Shown piece after piece: positions 26,116 through 34,886 of a stretch of 50,633 nucleotides of DNA. This stretch comes from Deltaproteobacteria bacterium. GTDB lineage: Bacteria > Desulfobacterota > Syntrophia > Syntrophales > UBA2185. The notes under the pieces are model-generated. The model was given only the letters and a program-made list of their open reading frames with translations. It searched no databases and was not told the DNA's origin. The DNA lies in NCBI GenBank assembly GCA_026388545.1, contig JAPLJS010000020.1, forward strand, positions 1 to 50,633. The letters run 5' to 3'. A program made the position numbers and the translations under genes. Numbering within the stretch: the stretch's first letter is position 1; the number at the start of each line of letters is the position of its first letter.

Positions 26116-27663
26116 ATGTTAAAACAAACGACAAATCGGCAATCAAAAAAAAATGATATGAAAACCGGGCAAATCGCCGGATCCATTCCCGCGGCAAGCC
26201 GCGAAGGACTTCCTTTACAAACTCGAAGTGGGGGCAACGTAAAATTTATGGAGATTGACAAGAAGTTAAGATATAAAATTGCCGACATCACTCTTGCCGG
26301 TTGGGGGCGTAAGGAGATCGAACTCTCCGAAAATGAGATGCCCGGTCTTATGGCTATACGAAAAAAATATGGCCCCAAGAAACCATTAAAGGGGCTTAAG
26401 GTTATGGGCAGTCTCCATATGACAATCCAAACGGCAATGCTCATAGAGACATTGAAAGAGCTTGGCGCCGATCTCAGATGGGCATCGTGCAATATTTTTT
26501 CGACCCAGGATCACGCTGCTGCCGCTATCGCAAAAGCAGGGACCGCCGCTGTTTTTGCCTGGAAGGGAGAGACGCTTGAAGAGTACTGGTGGTGTACGGA
26601 GCAGGCTCTGACATGGCCGGATGGAACTGGCCCTGATTTGATTGTCGATGACGGTGGTGACGCAACACTTTGCATTCATCAGGGCGTCAAGGTGGAAAAA
26701 GATCCTTCACTACTTGAGAGGAAATGCGATCATAAAGAGTTTCAGATCATCATGGATCGCTTAAGACATGCCCTGAAGCGAGATCCCCAGCATTGGCATC
26801 GGGTAGCTGCAAGTATCCGCGGCGTTTCGGAAGAGACAACCACGGGTGTTCATCGGCTTTACCAAATGGCGCAATCCGGGGAACTTCTCTTTCCTGCAAT
26901 TAATGTAAATGATTCGGTAACCAAGTCAAAATTCGATAATCTCTATGGCTGCCGGGAATCCCTTGCTGACGGCATCAAGCGGGCGACGGATATCATGGTT
27001 GCTGGGAAGGTGGTCGTAATCTGCGGATATGGTGATGTCGGTAAAGGCAGCGCCCAGTCTATGCGCGGTTTTGGCGCCCGCGTCATCATCACCGAGATCG
27101 ATCCGATCTGTGCCCTCCAGGCTGCCATGGAGGGCTATGAGGTAAAGACCCTGGAAGATGTCGTTTCAAAAGGGGATATTTTTGTATCAGCTACCGGCTG
27201 CTGCAATGTCATTACGGGCAGACATATGGAAAAGATGAAAAATGAAGCGATTGTCTGCAATATCGGGCATTTTGATAGTGAAATAGACATGCAGTACTTG
27301 GAAAACAACAAGGATTGTAAGAAAGAGAATATCAAACCCCAGGTCGATAAATGGACACTCAAATCGGGGCGTTCCATCATAGTCCTTGCGGAAGGGAGGT
27401 TGGTAAACCTCGGCTGCGCAACGGGCCATCCCGGCTTTGTCATGAGTAACAGCTTTACGAATCAGTGCCTTGCACAGATTGAACTTGCAAAAGGGAAATA
27501 CAAACCCGGTGTATATACATTGCCGAAAAAACTTGATGAAGAAGTTGCGAGACTCCATTTAGGAAGGCTTGGCGCTAAATTATCAAAATTGACCAAGGAA
27601 CAGGCTGAATATCTTTGTGTTCCTGTACATGGGCCTTTTAAGCCGGATTATTACCGGTACTAA
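26116..27663 (+). CDS. ahcY: Adenosylhomocysteinase
   Basis: A 515-residue SAH hydrolase that splits S-adenosylhomocysteine into homocysteine and adenosine. Diagnostic stretches are [90 protein letters not shown], the NAD-binding [10 protein letters not shown] and the C-terminal KPDYYRY. The start at 26116 is chosen because GAAGG at 26103-26107 precedes it and it lies 20 bp after metK. This gives an unusual 44-residue polar extension. ATG at 26248 would give the usual 471 residues but has no good Shine-Dalgarno sequence. Together with metK this is a two-gene SAM-cycle unit. Confidence 0.96.
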   Translation: MLKQTTNRQSKKNDMKTGQIAGSIPAASREGLPLQTRSGGNVKFMEIDKKLRYKIADITLAGWGRKEIELSENEMPGLMAIRKKYGPKKPLKGLKVMGSLHMTIQTAMLIETLKELGADLRWASCNIFSTQDHAAAAIAKAGTAAVFAWKGETLEEYWWCTEQALTWPDGTGPDLIVDDGGDATLCIHQGVKVEKDPSLLERKCDHKEFQIIMDRLRHALKRDPQHWHRVAASIRGVSEETTTGVHRLYQMAQSGELLFPAINVNDSVTKSKFDNLYGCRESLADGIKRATDIMVAGKVVVICGYGDVGKGSAQSMRGFGARVIITEIDPICALQAAMEGYEVKTLEDVVSKGDIFVSATGCCNVITGRHMEKMKNEAIVCNIGHFDSEIDMQYLENNKDCKKENIKPQVDKWTLKSGRSIIVLAEGRLVNLGCATGHPGFVMSNSFTNQCLAQIELAKGKYKPGVYTLPKKLDEEVARLHLGRLGAKLSKLTKEQAEYLCVPVHGPFKPDYYRY

Positions 27664-27673
27664 TTAGGGGTCC

Positions 27674-27709
27674 GGGGTCAGGGAACAGGGAAACCTGACC
27701 CCTCACGTT
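27674..27709 (+). terminator. Hairpin between convergent ahcY and lptG
   Basis: GGGGTCAGG (27674-27682) pairs perfectly with CCTGACCCC (27694-27702) and is followed by TCACGTTTT. The T-run overlaps the lptG stop region. It is a plausible terminator for ahcY and possibly a block to read-through from lptG, though no T-run exists on the minus strand. Confidence 0.6.
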
Positions 27710-28785
27710 TTAACCCGGAGGAACATAATAGCGGAGGCTATGCCCCAGATAATATTTGCAAACCATGCTGATAGAATAGGAGGTATTGTTCCGGAACGTC
27801 CCAGAGACAGAGCGAAGGCATGGACAATCCAGTAGGAGAATCCGATGATAATGCCGACTCCGATACTCTGCATGACACCGCCGCTTCGCTCGGTTTTCAT
27901 GAGAGAAAATGAAATACCAATAGTGACAAGTATGACGCTGACAAAGGTAAACGCGATTTTTCCATGCATATCAACAAGATATCGTGTAGCATCATATCCT
28001 TCAGATTGAATCTTTCTTATATATTTTCTGAGCTCCGCATACCCCATTTTTTCGGCTTCGATTTGGACTACACTGAAATCTGATGGCTGCTCCGGAAGGT
28101 CTATTACTTTCGTTGAAACATATTCAAGAGATGGGAATTCTTCTGCAGTAAAATGAGTGATTAAAAGGTTGTAAAAGACCCATTGACCATCTTTCCACTC
28201 GGCTTTTTCGGCATCGATACGCATCTTCATAGTGAAGTTTTTGTCTAAGTAATTTATTGTAATTCCTTGCAGTGTGTTCGTTTTTGGATCGAACATCTTG
28301 AAATTGTAAATACCGCTTTTCCCCCTGTACCAGAGCTGGTTCTGTTTGAAAGTTCCCGCAGGCTCCCTTTTTTGTACCTCTACTAACTTGATATGGTCTG
28401 CCTTTTGATTACTTAAAGGTGTAATGAATTCAGAGATGAGAAAGGCGAAGATACAGATTGCGGCAGTTGTAATGATCACGGGCAATGACGTTCTGTAGAG
28501 ACTGATCCCGTTTGCCTTCATGGCAACGATTTCGCAGTTTTTCGAGAGGGAGCTAAAGGTTATAAGAGAAGCGAGCAATACAGAAACCGGAATAGCCTGT
28601 GAAATCATCATCGGGATCCTGAAAAAGAAGTAATATACCATCTGTTGCGGGGAGGCATTATTACTCAGGAACATCCTGATGCGTTCAAAAAAATCAACGA
28701 TAAGAAAAAGCGAAATGAACAATGCAAGGATGAAAACGCATAACCTGCAGAATTCTTTAGTTATATAACGATCCAATATGGTCAT
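27703..28785 (-). CDS. lptG: LPS export ABC transporter permease LptG
   Basis: A 360-residue permease beginning MTILDRYITKEFCRLCVFILALFISLFLIVDFFER. It has six membrane helices, three on each side of a beta-jellyroll periplasmic domain (about 140-255), and the conserved coupling-helix segment SLSKNCEIVAMKANGISLYR. With LptF and the ATPase LptB it extracts LPS from the inner membrane. It starts 3 bp after lptF, so the two form an operon. lptB is not in the window. Confidence 0.93.
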   Translation of the reverse strand: MTILDRYITKEFCRLCVFILALFISLFLIVDFFERIRMFLSNNASPQQMVYYFFFRIPMMISQAIPVSVLLASLITFSSLSKNCEIVAMKANGISLYRTSLPVIITTAAICIFAFLISEFITPLSNQKADHIKLVEVQKREPAGTFKQNQLWYRGKSGIYNFKMFDPKTNTLQGITINYLDKNFTMKMRIDAEKAEWKDGQWVFYNLLITHFTAEEFPSLEYVSTKVIDLPEQPSDFSVVQIEAEKMGYAELRKYIRKIQSEGYDATRYLVDMHGKIAFTFVSVILVTIGISFSLMKTERSGGVMQSIGVGIIIGFSYWIVHAFALSLGRSGTIPPILSAWFANIIWGIASAIMFLRVKT

Positions 28786-28788
28786 GAT

Positions 28789-29961
28789 TCAATGACCTTT
28801 ACCTTTAACGAGTATCCTTTTTACATTATTCCAAAATGACTGGATATTGACTGGCCTGTCTTTTCCGGCCATTATCAGAAGATAGATTCCAATCGAGCCA
28901 AGAATAATATTCGGAGCCCACGTTCCAATAAAAGGCGAAAGCCTGCCGGTTTCTACGAGGGCATCGCCGCCAAGGCGGAGGATGTAATAAATAAAGACTG
29001 TAAAGAGACCCACGGTGAACCCTCTCGATTTTACCGCTCTGTGTGATCTGATTCCTAAAGGAATTCCCAGAATACCAAAAACAATGCATGAAAGAGGGGT
29101 AGTAATTGTTTTATGAAATTCAATGGCTATTTCCCTGATTGCTGCTTCTTCTAATCCGGCCGTTTTTAGTTTTTCAGCAAGTTCCCGGATGGTAAGCTCG
29201 GTGCTGTCTTTCGTTTTAAGTTTCTTTTCTTCAGCGATAGACGATTCAATGTCGAGATTTACGTCATACACACTGAAATCCATTTTTCGATAATTCCTCA
29301 GGTTTGTATCGACGATGTGTGTACTGCCGTTTTCGAGTCTCAAAGTTACACTCATCAGTTGAGGATCTGATAAAAGATAAGCTTTCTCCGCAATAATGGT
29401 GCTCGGCTCCTTACTGATTCTTGTATCCGAGATGATGACTCCTTCCATGTAATTGCCGTGAACAGGAATATTTTCAGCATAAAGGAGGATGCCCTTGAAG
29501 TCATCGTTGAATACTTTTTCTTTTATACCTATGCTGGCCTTTTTCTTTGCGATAGTAAAAAGTAAATTTTTCGTGGTAAATTTACTGTGGGGAACTAAAA
29601 AGAGGCTTGTAAAAGATGTCATGATGAAGGCGATTAACGACAAAAAGGCAACCGGGGCGATGAGTTTGTATAAACTTATACCGGATGCCTTTAAAATGGT
29701 AATTTCATTGTCGCCGGATAGCCTGCCCAATCCTATCAGAATCGATATTAAAAGCGATATGGGAATGGTTAAAATCAAGAACGACGGTGTCAACAAGAGA
29801 AAGAGTTTTGATATGTCAATGAAACTTACCCCTTTATTGACCATTAAGTCCATTAGCTGAAGAATTTTTCCCATAAGAAGGACAAAGGTCAAAACAAAAA
29901 TGATTATGAAAAACGGATAAGAAATTTCCCGCAGAATGTATCGATTGATAATTTTATTCAT
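28789..29961 (-). CDS. lptF: LPS export ABC transporter permease LptF
   Basis: A 390-residue permease starting MNKIINRYILREISYPFFIIIFVLTFVLLMGKILQLMDLMVNKG. It shows the LptF/LptG layout of three helices, a periplasmic beta domain (about 130-265) and three more helices (ITTPLSCIVFGILGIPLGIR onwards), and the coupling segment GLGRLSGDNEITILKASGISLYK. It is the partner of LptG and first gene of the pair. The assignment to LptF rather than LptG rests on gene order and on the MGKILQLMDL stretch. Confidence 0.92.
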   Translation of the reverse strand: MNKIINRYILREISYPFFIIIFVLTFVLLMGKILQLMDLMVNKGVSFIDISKLFLLLTPSFLILTIPISLLISILIGLGRLSGDNEITILKASGISLYKLIAPVAFLSLIAFIMTSFTSLFLVPHSKFTTKNLLFTIAKKKASIGIKEKVFNDDFKGILLYAENIPVHGNYMEGVIISDTRISKEPSTIIAEKAYLLSDPQLMSVTLRLENGSTHIVDTNLRNYRKMDFSVYDVNLDIESSIAEEKKLKTKDSTELTIRELAEKLKTAGLEEAAIREIAIEFHKTITTPLSCIVFGILGIPLGIRSHRAVKSRGFTVGLFTVFIYYILRLGGDALVETGRLSPFIGTWAPNIILGSIGIYLLIMAGKDRPVNIQSFWNNVKRILVKGKGH

Positions 29962-30397
29962 AATTATAAAGATATACTTGAAATTTATTCTGAGGTTAAG
30001 ACTACCATGGATTTGAAGAAGTTTGTCAAGAAAAAGATGGAAGGCTATCTATTTTTTGAGGGACACTTCACAAATGTTTCTGCGAAGCTTTTCTCGTACA
30101 AAGTCATTCCCGCGCAGATCGATGCCTCAGGTGTATAGGGAATGATTCCCAAGGTTAAGAATTTCTTTAGATTAATCCATATCTTTGTTGACCTTGAGTG
30201 GTAAATCTGGTAATTGCATGGCCTCTGATAGCAGGATCATTTGATGAGCTTAAAAACATGCACTCTTTCTGTAATTCCCACGGAAGTGGGAAGGCATGAT
30301 TCAAAATAATGGAATCCCACCTGCGCGGGAATGACAAGGGGGAAGCGGGAATGACAAAGGAGGGCGGGAATTACATTTGTGTGAGAGGTGATATACT
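29962..30397. other. Repeat-bearing intergenic region between lptF and the PHP gene
   Basis: A 436 bp gap between divergent genes. Its first 100 bp hold only a weak 43-codon frame (30007-30138). The rest contains pieces of a dispersed inverted-repeat element (see 30103-30375) and the palindrome GGGAATGATTCCC at 30138-30150. GAGAGGTG at 30383-30390 is the ribosome binding site of the next gene. Confidence 0.6.
30103..30375. repeat. Degenerate inverted-repeat element (GGGAATGAC type)
   Basis: GTCATTCCCGCGCAG at 30103-30117 is the exact reverse complement of CTGCGCGGGAATGAC at 30321-30335, 203 bp apart. Nearby are the hairpin TTCCCACGGAAGTGGGAA (30275-30292) and two further partial copies, GCGGGAATGACAA (30346-30358) and GGGCGGGAATTAC (30362-30374). 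CGGGAATGAC-type repeats are dispersed in many proteobacterial genomes. This looks like one or more decayed copies. Confidence 0.7.
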
Positions 30398-31051
30398 GTG
30401 ATTGATCTACATAGCCATTCCATATTCAGTGACGGAGAACTGATTCCTTCTGAGCTCGCGAGGAGGGCCATGGTCGCAGGATATCGTGCCATCGCCATAA
30501 CCGATCATGGTGACCAATCCAATATCGATTTCATTATTCCCCGACTTGTAAAGGTCTGTCAAAAATTGACGGATGCCTATGCCATACAGGTGATTCCGGG
30601 TATAGAAATTACCCATGTCCCCCCCGAATACATTTTCGAGCTTGCTCTTGAAGCCAGAAAGCATGGCGCTAAGATCGTTGTGGTGCATGGCGAAACGATT
30701 GTTGAGCCGGTTATTTCCGGGACTAATATGGCCGCCCTTCAGTCTTCTATTGATATCCTTGCACATCCCGGACTGATTACGGAAGAGGAATCGTTATTGG
30801 CAGCAGAAAATTCGATATATCTGGAAATTACAACAAGAAAAGGACACTCTCTAACGAATGGACATGTGGCAAGGGTAGCCCGCCGCACGAAAGCACCTCT
30901 CATTTTAAACAACGACAGTCATTCGCCCCGTGATCTTGTCCATAAGGAAATGGCACGTAAGATAGCCCTTGGAGCAGGCTTGACTGAGAAAGAAACGGGC
31001 ATTATGTTCCATAATTCGGAACTTCTTCTTAAGAAAGCATCAAAGAAATAA
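30398..31051 (+). CDS. PHP-domain phosphoesterase (histidinol-phosphatase-like)
   Basis: A 217-residue PHP-fold protein with metal ligands in LHSHSIFSDG (His5, His7), ITDHGD (Asp36, His37), PGIEIT, VVHGE, LAHPGL and NNDSHS. PHP enzymes hydrolyse phosphate monoesters using a trinuclear metal site. Histidinol phosphatase and polymerase/exonuclease PHP proteins share it, and this length fits the small phosphatase group. The start is the GTG at 30398 with GAGAGGTG eight bases upstream. A GT4 gene follows after 9 bp, so the protein may dephosphorylate an intermediate of that cluster rather than act in histidine synthesis, which is inference. Confidence 0.82.
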   Translation: MIDLHSHSIFSDGELIPSELARRAMVAGYRAIAITDHGDQSNIDFIIPRLVKVCQKLTDAYAIQVIPGIEITHVPPEYIFELALEARKHGAKIVVVHGETIVEPVISGTNMAALQSSIDILAHPGLITEEESLLAAENSIYLEITTRKGHSLTNGHVARVARRTKAPLILNNDSHSPRDLVHKEMARKIALGAGLTEKETGIMFHNSELLLKKASKK

Positions 31052-31060
31052 TGCGGTCTA

Positions 31061-32356
31061 ATGGCACGTGGGATACGTATGAGGCCTGTATCGATTAAAA
31101 AAAAGTGCCATACAGAACCATTGAAGATATGTCTGCTGACCTATCGTGGCAATCCAACGTGCGGAGGTCAGGGTGTATACATAAAGTATCTCAGCAGGGC
31201 CCTTCGAGATATCGGACACCATGTTGATGTGATTTCAGGGCCGCCATATCCTGAATTAGCGGAAAAGATAACCCTCCATAAACTTCCCGGTCTTGATCTT
31301 TACAATCCGGAGCATCTGTTTAAGGTACAGGAAATCCGGGACCTGAAATCACCGGTAAACCTTCTGGAGTATTGCATCATGTGTCTGGGAGGTTTTCCTG
31401 AACCGCTTACCTTCGGTTCGAGGGTATATCGTTATTTTCGAAAAATATTGCCGGATTATGACATTGTTCATGATAATCAATGTCTTTCCTACGGTATTCA
31501 GAGAATAGCCCGTTCAGGCTATCCTACGGTAGCTACCATTCATCACCCCATCACCGTAGATCGGGATGTTGAAATGAACTTTGCAAAAACGTGGCGGGCG
31601 AAGCTGAAAGTCAGAAGGTGGTACTCATTTATAGGGATGCAAATGCGTGTATCACGATGTCTCGCGTCAATAATTACCGTTTCAGAGTGTTCAAAACAGG
31701 ATATCAGCAAGACTTTTAAAATACCTGATCATAAATTTCGTGTCGTTCCCAATGGGATCAATACAGACTTTTTTTATCCCCTTCCTCAAATCAAGCGCTC
31801 AAGGAACCAGATACTGGTGACAAATAGTGCCGACAGCCCTTTGAAGGGTCTCGACTACTTGCTGCATGCAGTTGCCTTGGTAAAGAAAAAGCGGAATGTC
31901 AAACTTACCGTTGTTGGTACACCGAAAGAAAACGGGAAGATTAAGCATCTCGTTAAGATACTGGGGATTCATGAATGTGTGACGTTTACCGGCAGAATCC
32001 GAAATGAGGATTTTGCGCGCTATTATGCTGAAGCCGCAATGGCAGTTATTCCTTCTCTTTACGAAGGATTCGGCATGCCCGCAGGCGAGGCTATGGCATG
32101 TGGTGTTCCGGTAATCAGCACATCGGGTGGTGCACTGCCTGAGGTTGTTGGCGATGCCGGGATTATTGTTCCACCGGCGGATACACAGGCGTTAGAAAAA
32201 GCAATTCTTTCGCTGCTTGATGATCAGGAGAAATGTTATCGACTTGGCCAGGCCGGGCTTGAACGTGTGAGGAAATCATTTACCTGGCATCACGCTGCAA
32301 ATAGTACGGTCGATGTATACAGGGAAGCAATCGATGCTGACGGTGGACATAAATAA
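31061..32356 (+). CDS. Family 4 glycosyltransferase
   Basis: A 431-residue GT-B enzyme. The N-terminal acceptor half begins LKICLLTYRGNPTCGGQGVYIKYLSRAL, and the C-terminal donor half has VPNGINTDFF, ADSPLKGLDYLLHAV, VTFTGRI and the GT4 catalytic motif SLYEGFGMPAGEAMACGVPVI (E-x7-E). No membrane segment is visible. Donor and acceptor are unknown. Its last 23 bp overlap the start of the methyltransferase gene, indicating tight coupling. The predicted N-terminal 20 residues are basic and poorly conserved, so a later start is possible. Confidence 0.88.
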   Translation: MARGIRMRPVSIKKKCHTEPLKICLLTYRGNPTCGGQGVYIKYLSRALRDIGHHVDVISGPPYPELAEKITLHKLPGLDLYNPEHLFKVQEIRDLKSPVNLLEYCIMCLGGFPEPLTFGSRVYRYFRKILPDYDIVHDNQCLSYGIQRIARSGYPTVATIHHPITVDRDVEMNFAKTWRAKLKVRRWYSFIGMQMRVSRCLASIITVSECSKQDISKTFKIPDHKFRVVPNGINTDFFYPLPQIKRSRNQILVTNSADSPLKGLDYLLHAVALVKKKRNVKLTVVGTPKENGKIKHLVKILGIHECVTFTGRIRNEDFARYYAEAAMAVIPSLYEGFGMPAGEAMACGVPVISTSGGALPEVVGDAGIIVPPADTQALEKAILSLLDDQEKCYRLGQAGLERVRKSFTWHHAANSTVDVYREAIDADGGHK

Positions 32357-33041
32357 ATTGAATTTAAAACCGGGAAGTCGCGTTCTGGATGCCGGTTGCG
32401 GCGCCGGTCGTCATCTCTGCGAAGCATTTCGATCTGATGGTATCGATGTTATCGGTATTGATCTGAATTGGGAGGATCTTTGCAAGGCAAGGAGTTTTTT
32501 ATGCCTGATGAATAATGAGTCAAGCGGCTCATGGATGACAGCCATGGCCAATGTGACCAGGTTGCCTTTCAAAGACGGAGTATTTGATGCAGTTATTTGT
32601 TCAGAGGTACTTGAACACATTCCCGATAATAAGGGCGCCATTGCTGAACTTGTCAGGGTGTTGAAGCCTGGAAGGGATCTGGCTGTGAGTGTACCGCGTT
32701 TTTTGCCGGAAAGAATATGCTGGGCTCTTTCAAAAAGTTACCACCAGGAACCCGGTGGCCATATCAGGATTTACAAAAAGAAAGCATTACAGCGCATTTT
32801 TGAAAATGCAGGTACGAAATGCTGGAAGATCAGTTACAGGCATGCCCTGCATGCGCCATACTGGTGGATTAAATGTCTTGTTGGCCACAAGAATGAAAAA
32901 TCGCGGATTATTAATCTGTACAGGAAGTTTCTTGAGTGGGAAATCATCGAGCATCCTCCTTGGATTCGTGTACTGGACGAACTCCTGAACCCTGTCATTG
33001 CAAAAAGTGTAGTTTTCTATTTCAAAAAAGAAGGAAATTGA
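32334..33041 (+). CDS. SAM-dependent methyltransferase (class I)
   Basis: About 235 residues from the ATG at 32334, which overlaps the GT4 stop. Motif I is VLDAGCGAGRH, followed by VIGIDLNWEDL, ANVTRLPFKDGVFDAVICSEVLEHI and RVLKPGRDLAVSVPR. These define a Methyltransf_11-type enzyme. Substrate unknown; C-, O- or N-methylation of a sugar or lipid-linked intermediate is possible. An upstream ATG at 32313 exists but lies deeper in the GT4 gene and is less likely. The toroid gene follows after a single base. Confidence 0.87.
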   Translation: MLTVDINKLNLKPGSRVLDAGCGAGRHLCEAFRSDGIDVIGIDLNWEDLCKARSFLCLMNNESSGSWMTAMANVTRLPFKDGVFDAVICSEVLEHIPDNKGAIAELVRVLKPGRDLAVSVPRFLPERICWALSKSYHQEPGGHIRIYKKKALQRIFENAGTKCWKISYRHALHAPYWWIKCLVGHKNEKSRIINLYRKFLEWEIIEHPPWIRVLDELLNPVIAKSVVFYFKKEGN

Positions 33042-33042
33042 T

Positions 33043-34113
33043 ATGAAGCCTTATGTTTCGCAAAGTATCCTGGAATCTCCCATTGATGTTGAAGCGATGG
33101 CCTCATTTATTGCCGGAGTGCAAAAAGAAAATGGTGAAATTCCATGGTCAATAGGCGGAAAAACGAATCCGTGGGACCATGTTGAGAGCGCCATGGGGTT
33201 GAGTATTGGCGGCCGTTTAGCTGATGCAGAAAGGGCCTATGAATGGATGATGAGAACGCAACTGAAAGATGGTAGCTGGTGGGCGGTATGTCGTGATGGT
33301 ATTCCGGAAGATAAAACAAAAGATACCAATATATCGTCGTATATTGCAGTAGGTGTGTTCCATCATTACTTGATAAGCGGTGATACATCCTGTCTCAAGT
33401 CAATGTGGCAGGCAGTTAAGGCCGGTATTGATTATGCGATCAGCATGCAACAGCCTACAGGCGTAATTTACTGGGCAAAAAATGGAGATGGTATCGTAGA
33501 CCCGATGGCTCTTTTAACAGCATCGAGTTCCGTGTATATGAGTATAAAGTCTGCTCTTGCCATTGCCTTTCAACTTGGGAAAAAGAGGCCTGACTGGGAA
33601 GATGCTCTTAAAAAGCTTGGAAGTGTCATCAAAAATCGACCTCATCTCTTTAACATGATGAAAGCACGCTTCTCGATGGACTGGTATTATCCAGTTCTCT
33701 GTGGCGCTGTTTCAGGATTAGATGCCAGGGTAAGGATTGATAAATCATGGGATAAATTTGTCGTTCCCGGCTGGGGGGTGCGCTGTGTTTCAGATAGACC
33801 ATGGACGACGATTGCGGAAACCTCGGAACTTGTCTTGACTCTTGCCGCAATAGGAGAACATGAAAGAGCAAAAATGGTTTTTAACTGGATACGGGATAAG
33901 AAGTATGACGATGGATCTTACTGGATGGGTGTTACTTTTCCTGATTCGGTCGTATGGCCGGAAGAAAAAACATCATGGACTGCGGCGGCCGTACTTATTG
34001 CCTATGATGCCCTTAATTACTTAACACCTGCCTGTTGTATATTTAATCACCGTTTCTGGACACAATCAGAATACCAGTCATTAATTTCTCCTCAAAGTCA
34101 TTCTTTTTCCTAG
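33043..34113 (+). CDS. Alpha/alpha-toroid (prenyltransferase/squalene-cyclase-like) protein
   Basis: A 356-residue soluble protein with repeated helical hairpins and the motifs expected of an alpha/alpha-toroid: FIAGVQKENGEIPWSIGGKTNPWDHVESAMGL, AYEWMMRTQLKDGSWW, INYA-like IDYAISMQQPTGVIYWAK, VFNWIRDKKYDDGSYWMG and EEKTSWTAAAVLIAYDAL. Databases label such proteins prenyltransferase-like, but the DDxD-type cyclase motifs are not evident. It could be a glycoside-acting toroid such as those of GH families. Its tight position between methyltransferase and acyltransferase genes suggests a dedicated step in the same pathway. AAGGA just before the ATG is the ribosome binding site. Confidence 0.75.
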   Translation: MKPYVSQSILESPIDVEAMASFIAGVQKENGEIPWSIGGKTNPWDHVESAMGLSIGGRLADAERAYEWMMRTQLKDGSWWAVCRDGIPEDKTKDTNISSYIAVGVFHHYLISGDTSCLKSMWQAVKAGIDYAISMQQPTGVIYWAKNGDGIVDPMALLTASSSVYMSIKSALAIAFQLGKKRPDWEDALKKLGSVIKNRPHLFNMMKARFSMDWYYPVLCGAVSGLDARVRIDKSWDKFVVPGWGVRCVSDRPWTTIAETSELVLTLAAIGEHERAKMVFNWIRDKKYDDGSYWMGVTFPDSVVWPEEKTSWTAAAVLIAYDALNYLTPACCIFNHRFWTQSEYQSLISPQSHSFS

Positions 34114-34137
34114 AGGGGATATAAGGGGTAAGACTCA

Positions 34138-34860
34138 TTGCGAAGAGATCATCGTCCATATTTCATCAAGCGCCTGGATATTACATTTCAGCAGTGGTAT
34201 GCAAACCTTTTTTTACGCCCCCAATTTGAATATTTGGGCAAGGGAACTCTGTTTCTGGGACCACGGTATGTGGAAGTATTCGGATGGCCAATAGTATTGG
34301 GTGATTATACGAATGTCGTTGCTATCCCCGACAAAAGGGTCAGGTTGACTGTCTGGTCGAATATTAAAGAAAAGGGCAGTATCCAAATCGGGAGATATTG
34401 CTTGATCTGTCCCGGCGTAAGGATCAGTTCTGCCACACGCATCACCATTGGTGACAGCTGTATGATGGCGCAGGGAGTGTATATAACCGATTCTGACTGG
34501 CATGACATATATGATCGCAACATGTCCATTGGACAAACGGAAGCAGTCAGAATAGGGAGTAATGTATGGATCGGAGATAGCGCAATCATATGCAAGGGTG
34601 TAACTATAGGAGATAACAGCATCATTGGAGCAGGCGCCGTCGTGGTGAAAAATATTCCGCCTGATGTCATTGCTGCCGGAAATCCCGCAATCGTTGTCAA
34701 AAAGCTTGATCCTTCACATTCCATTACAACACGTGCAGATTGGTTTGCAAATCCGGAATGCCTGGTTGCACAGTTTGATGAGATTGATCGAAACATCCTT
34801 AAAGGAAATACAATCGTCGGGTGGTTAAGATCAATACTCTTTCCCAAGAAAGGGGACTAA
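34138..34860 (+). CDS. Left-handed beta-helix (hexapeptide) acyltransferase
   Basis: A 240-residue protein with repeated hexapeptides forming a left-handed beta-helix: IQIGRYCLICPGVRISSATRITIGDSCMMAQGVYI, then AVRIGSNVWIGDSAIICKGVTIGDNSIIGAGAVVVKNIPPDVIAAGNPA. ITDSDWHD carries the catalytic-type His. This is the maltose/galactoside/sugar O-acetyltransferase class. The start is a TTG at 34138, preceded by AAGGGG at 34123-34128. It probably acylates the glycan made by the upstream GT4. The C-terminal 50 residues are helical and less conserved. Confidence 0.87.
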   Translation: MRRDHRPYFIKRLDITFQQWYANLFLRPQFEYLGKGTLFLGPRYVEVFGWPIVLGDYTNVVAIPDKRVRLTVWSNIKEKGSIQIGRYCLICPGVRISSATRITIGDSCMMAQGVYITDSDWHDIYDRNMSIGQTEAVRIGSNVWIGDSAIICKGVTIGDNSIIGAGAVVVKNIPPDVIAAGNPAIVVKKLDPSHSITTRADWFANPECLVAQFDEIDRNILKGNTIVGWLRSILFPKKGD

Positions 34861-34886
34861 ATTCGCGTTGTGGGTATAGTGCAACC

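Noticed and set aside
30007-30138. A 43-codon frame (MDLKKFVKKKMEGYLFFEG...) with GAGG eleven bases upstream
   Set aside because: Its end runs through the inverted repeat at 30103-30117 and the product resembles nothing I know. Probably spurious, although the ribosome site is not bad.
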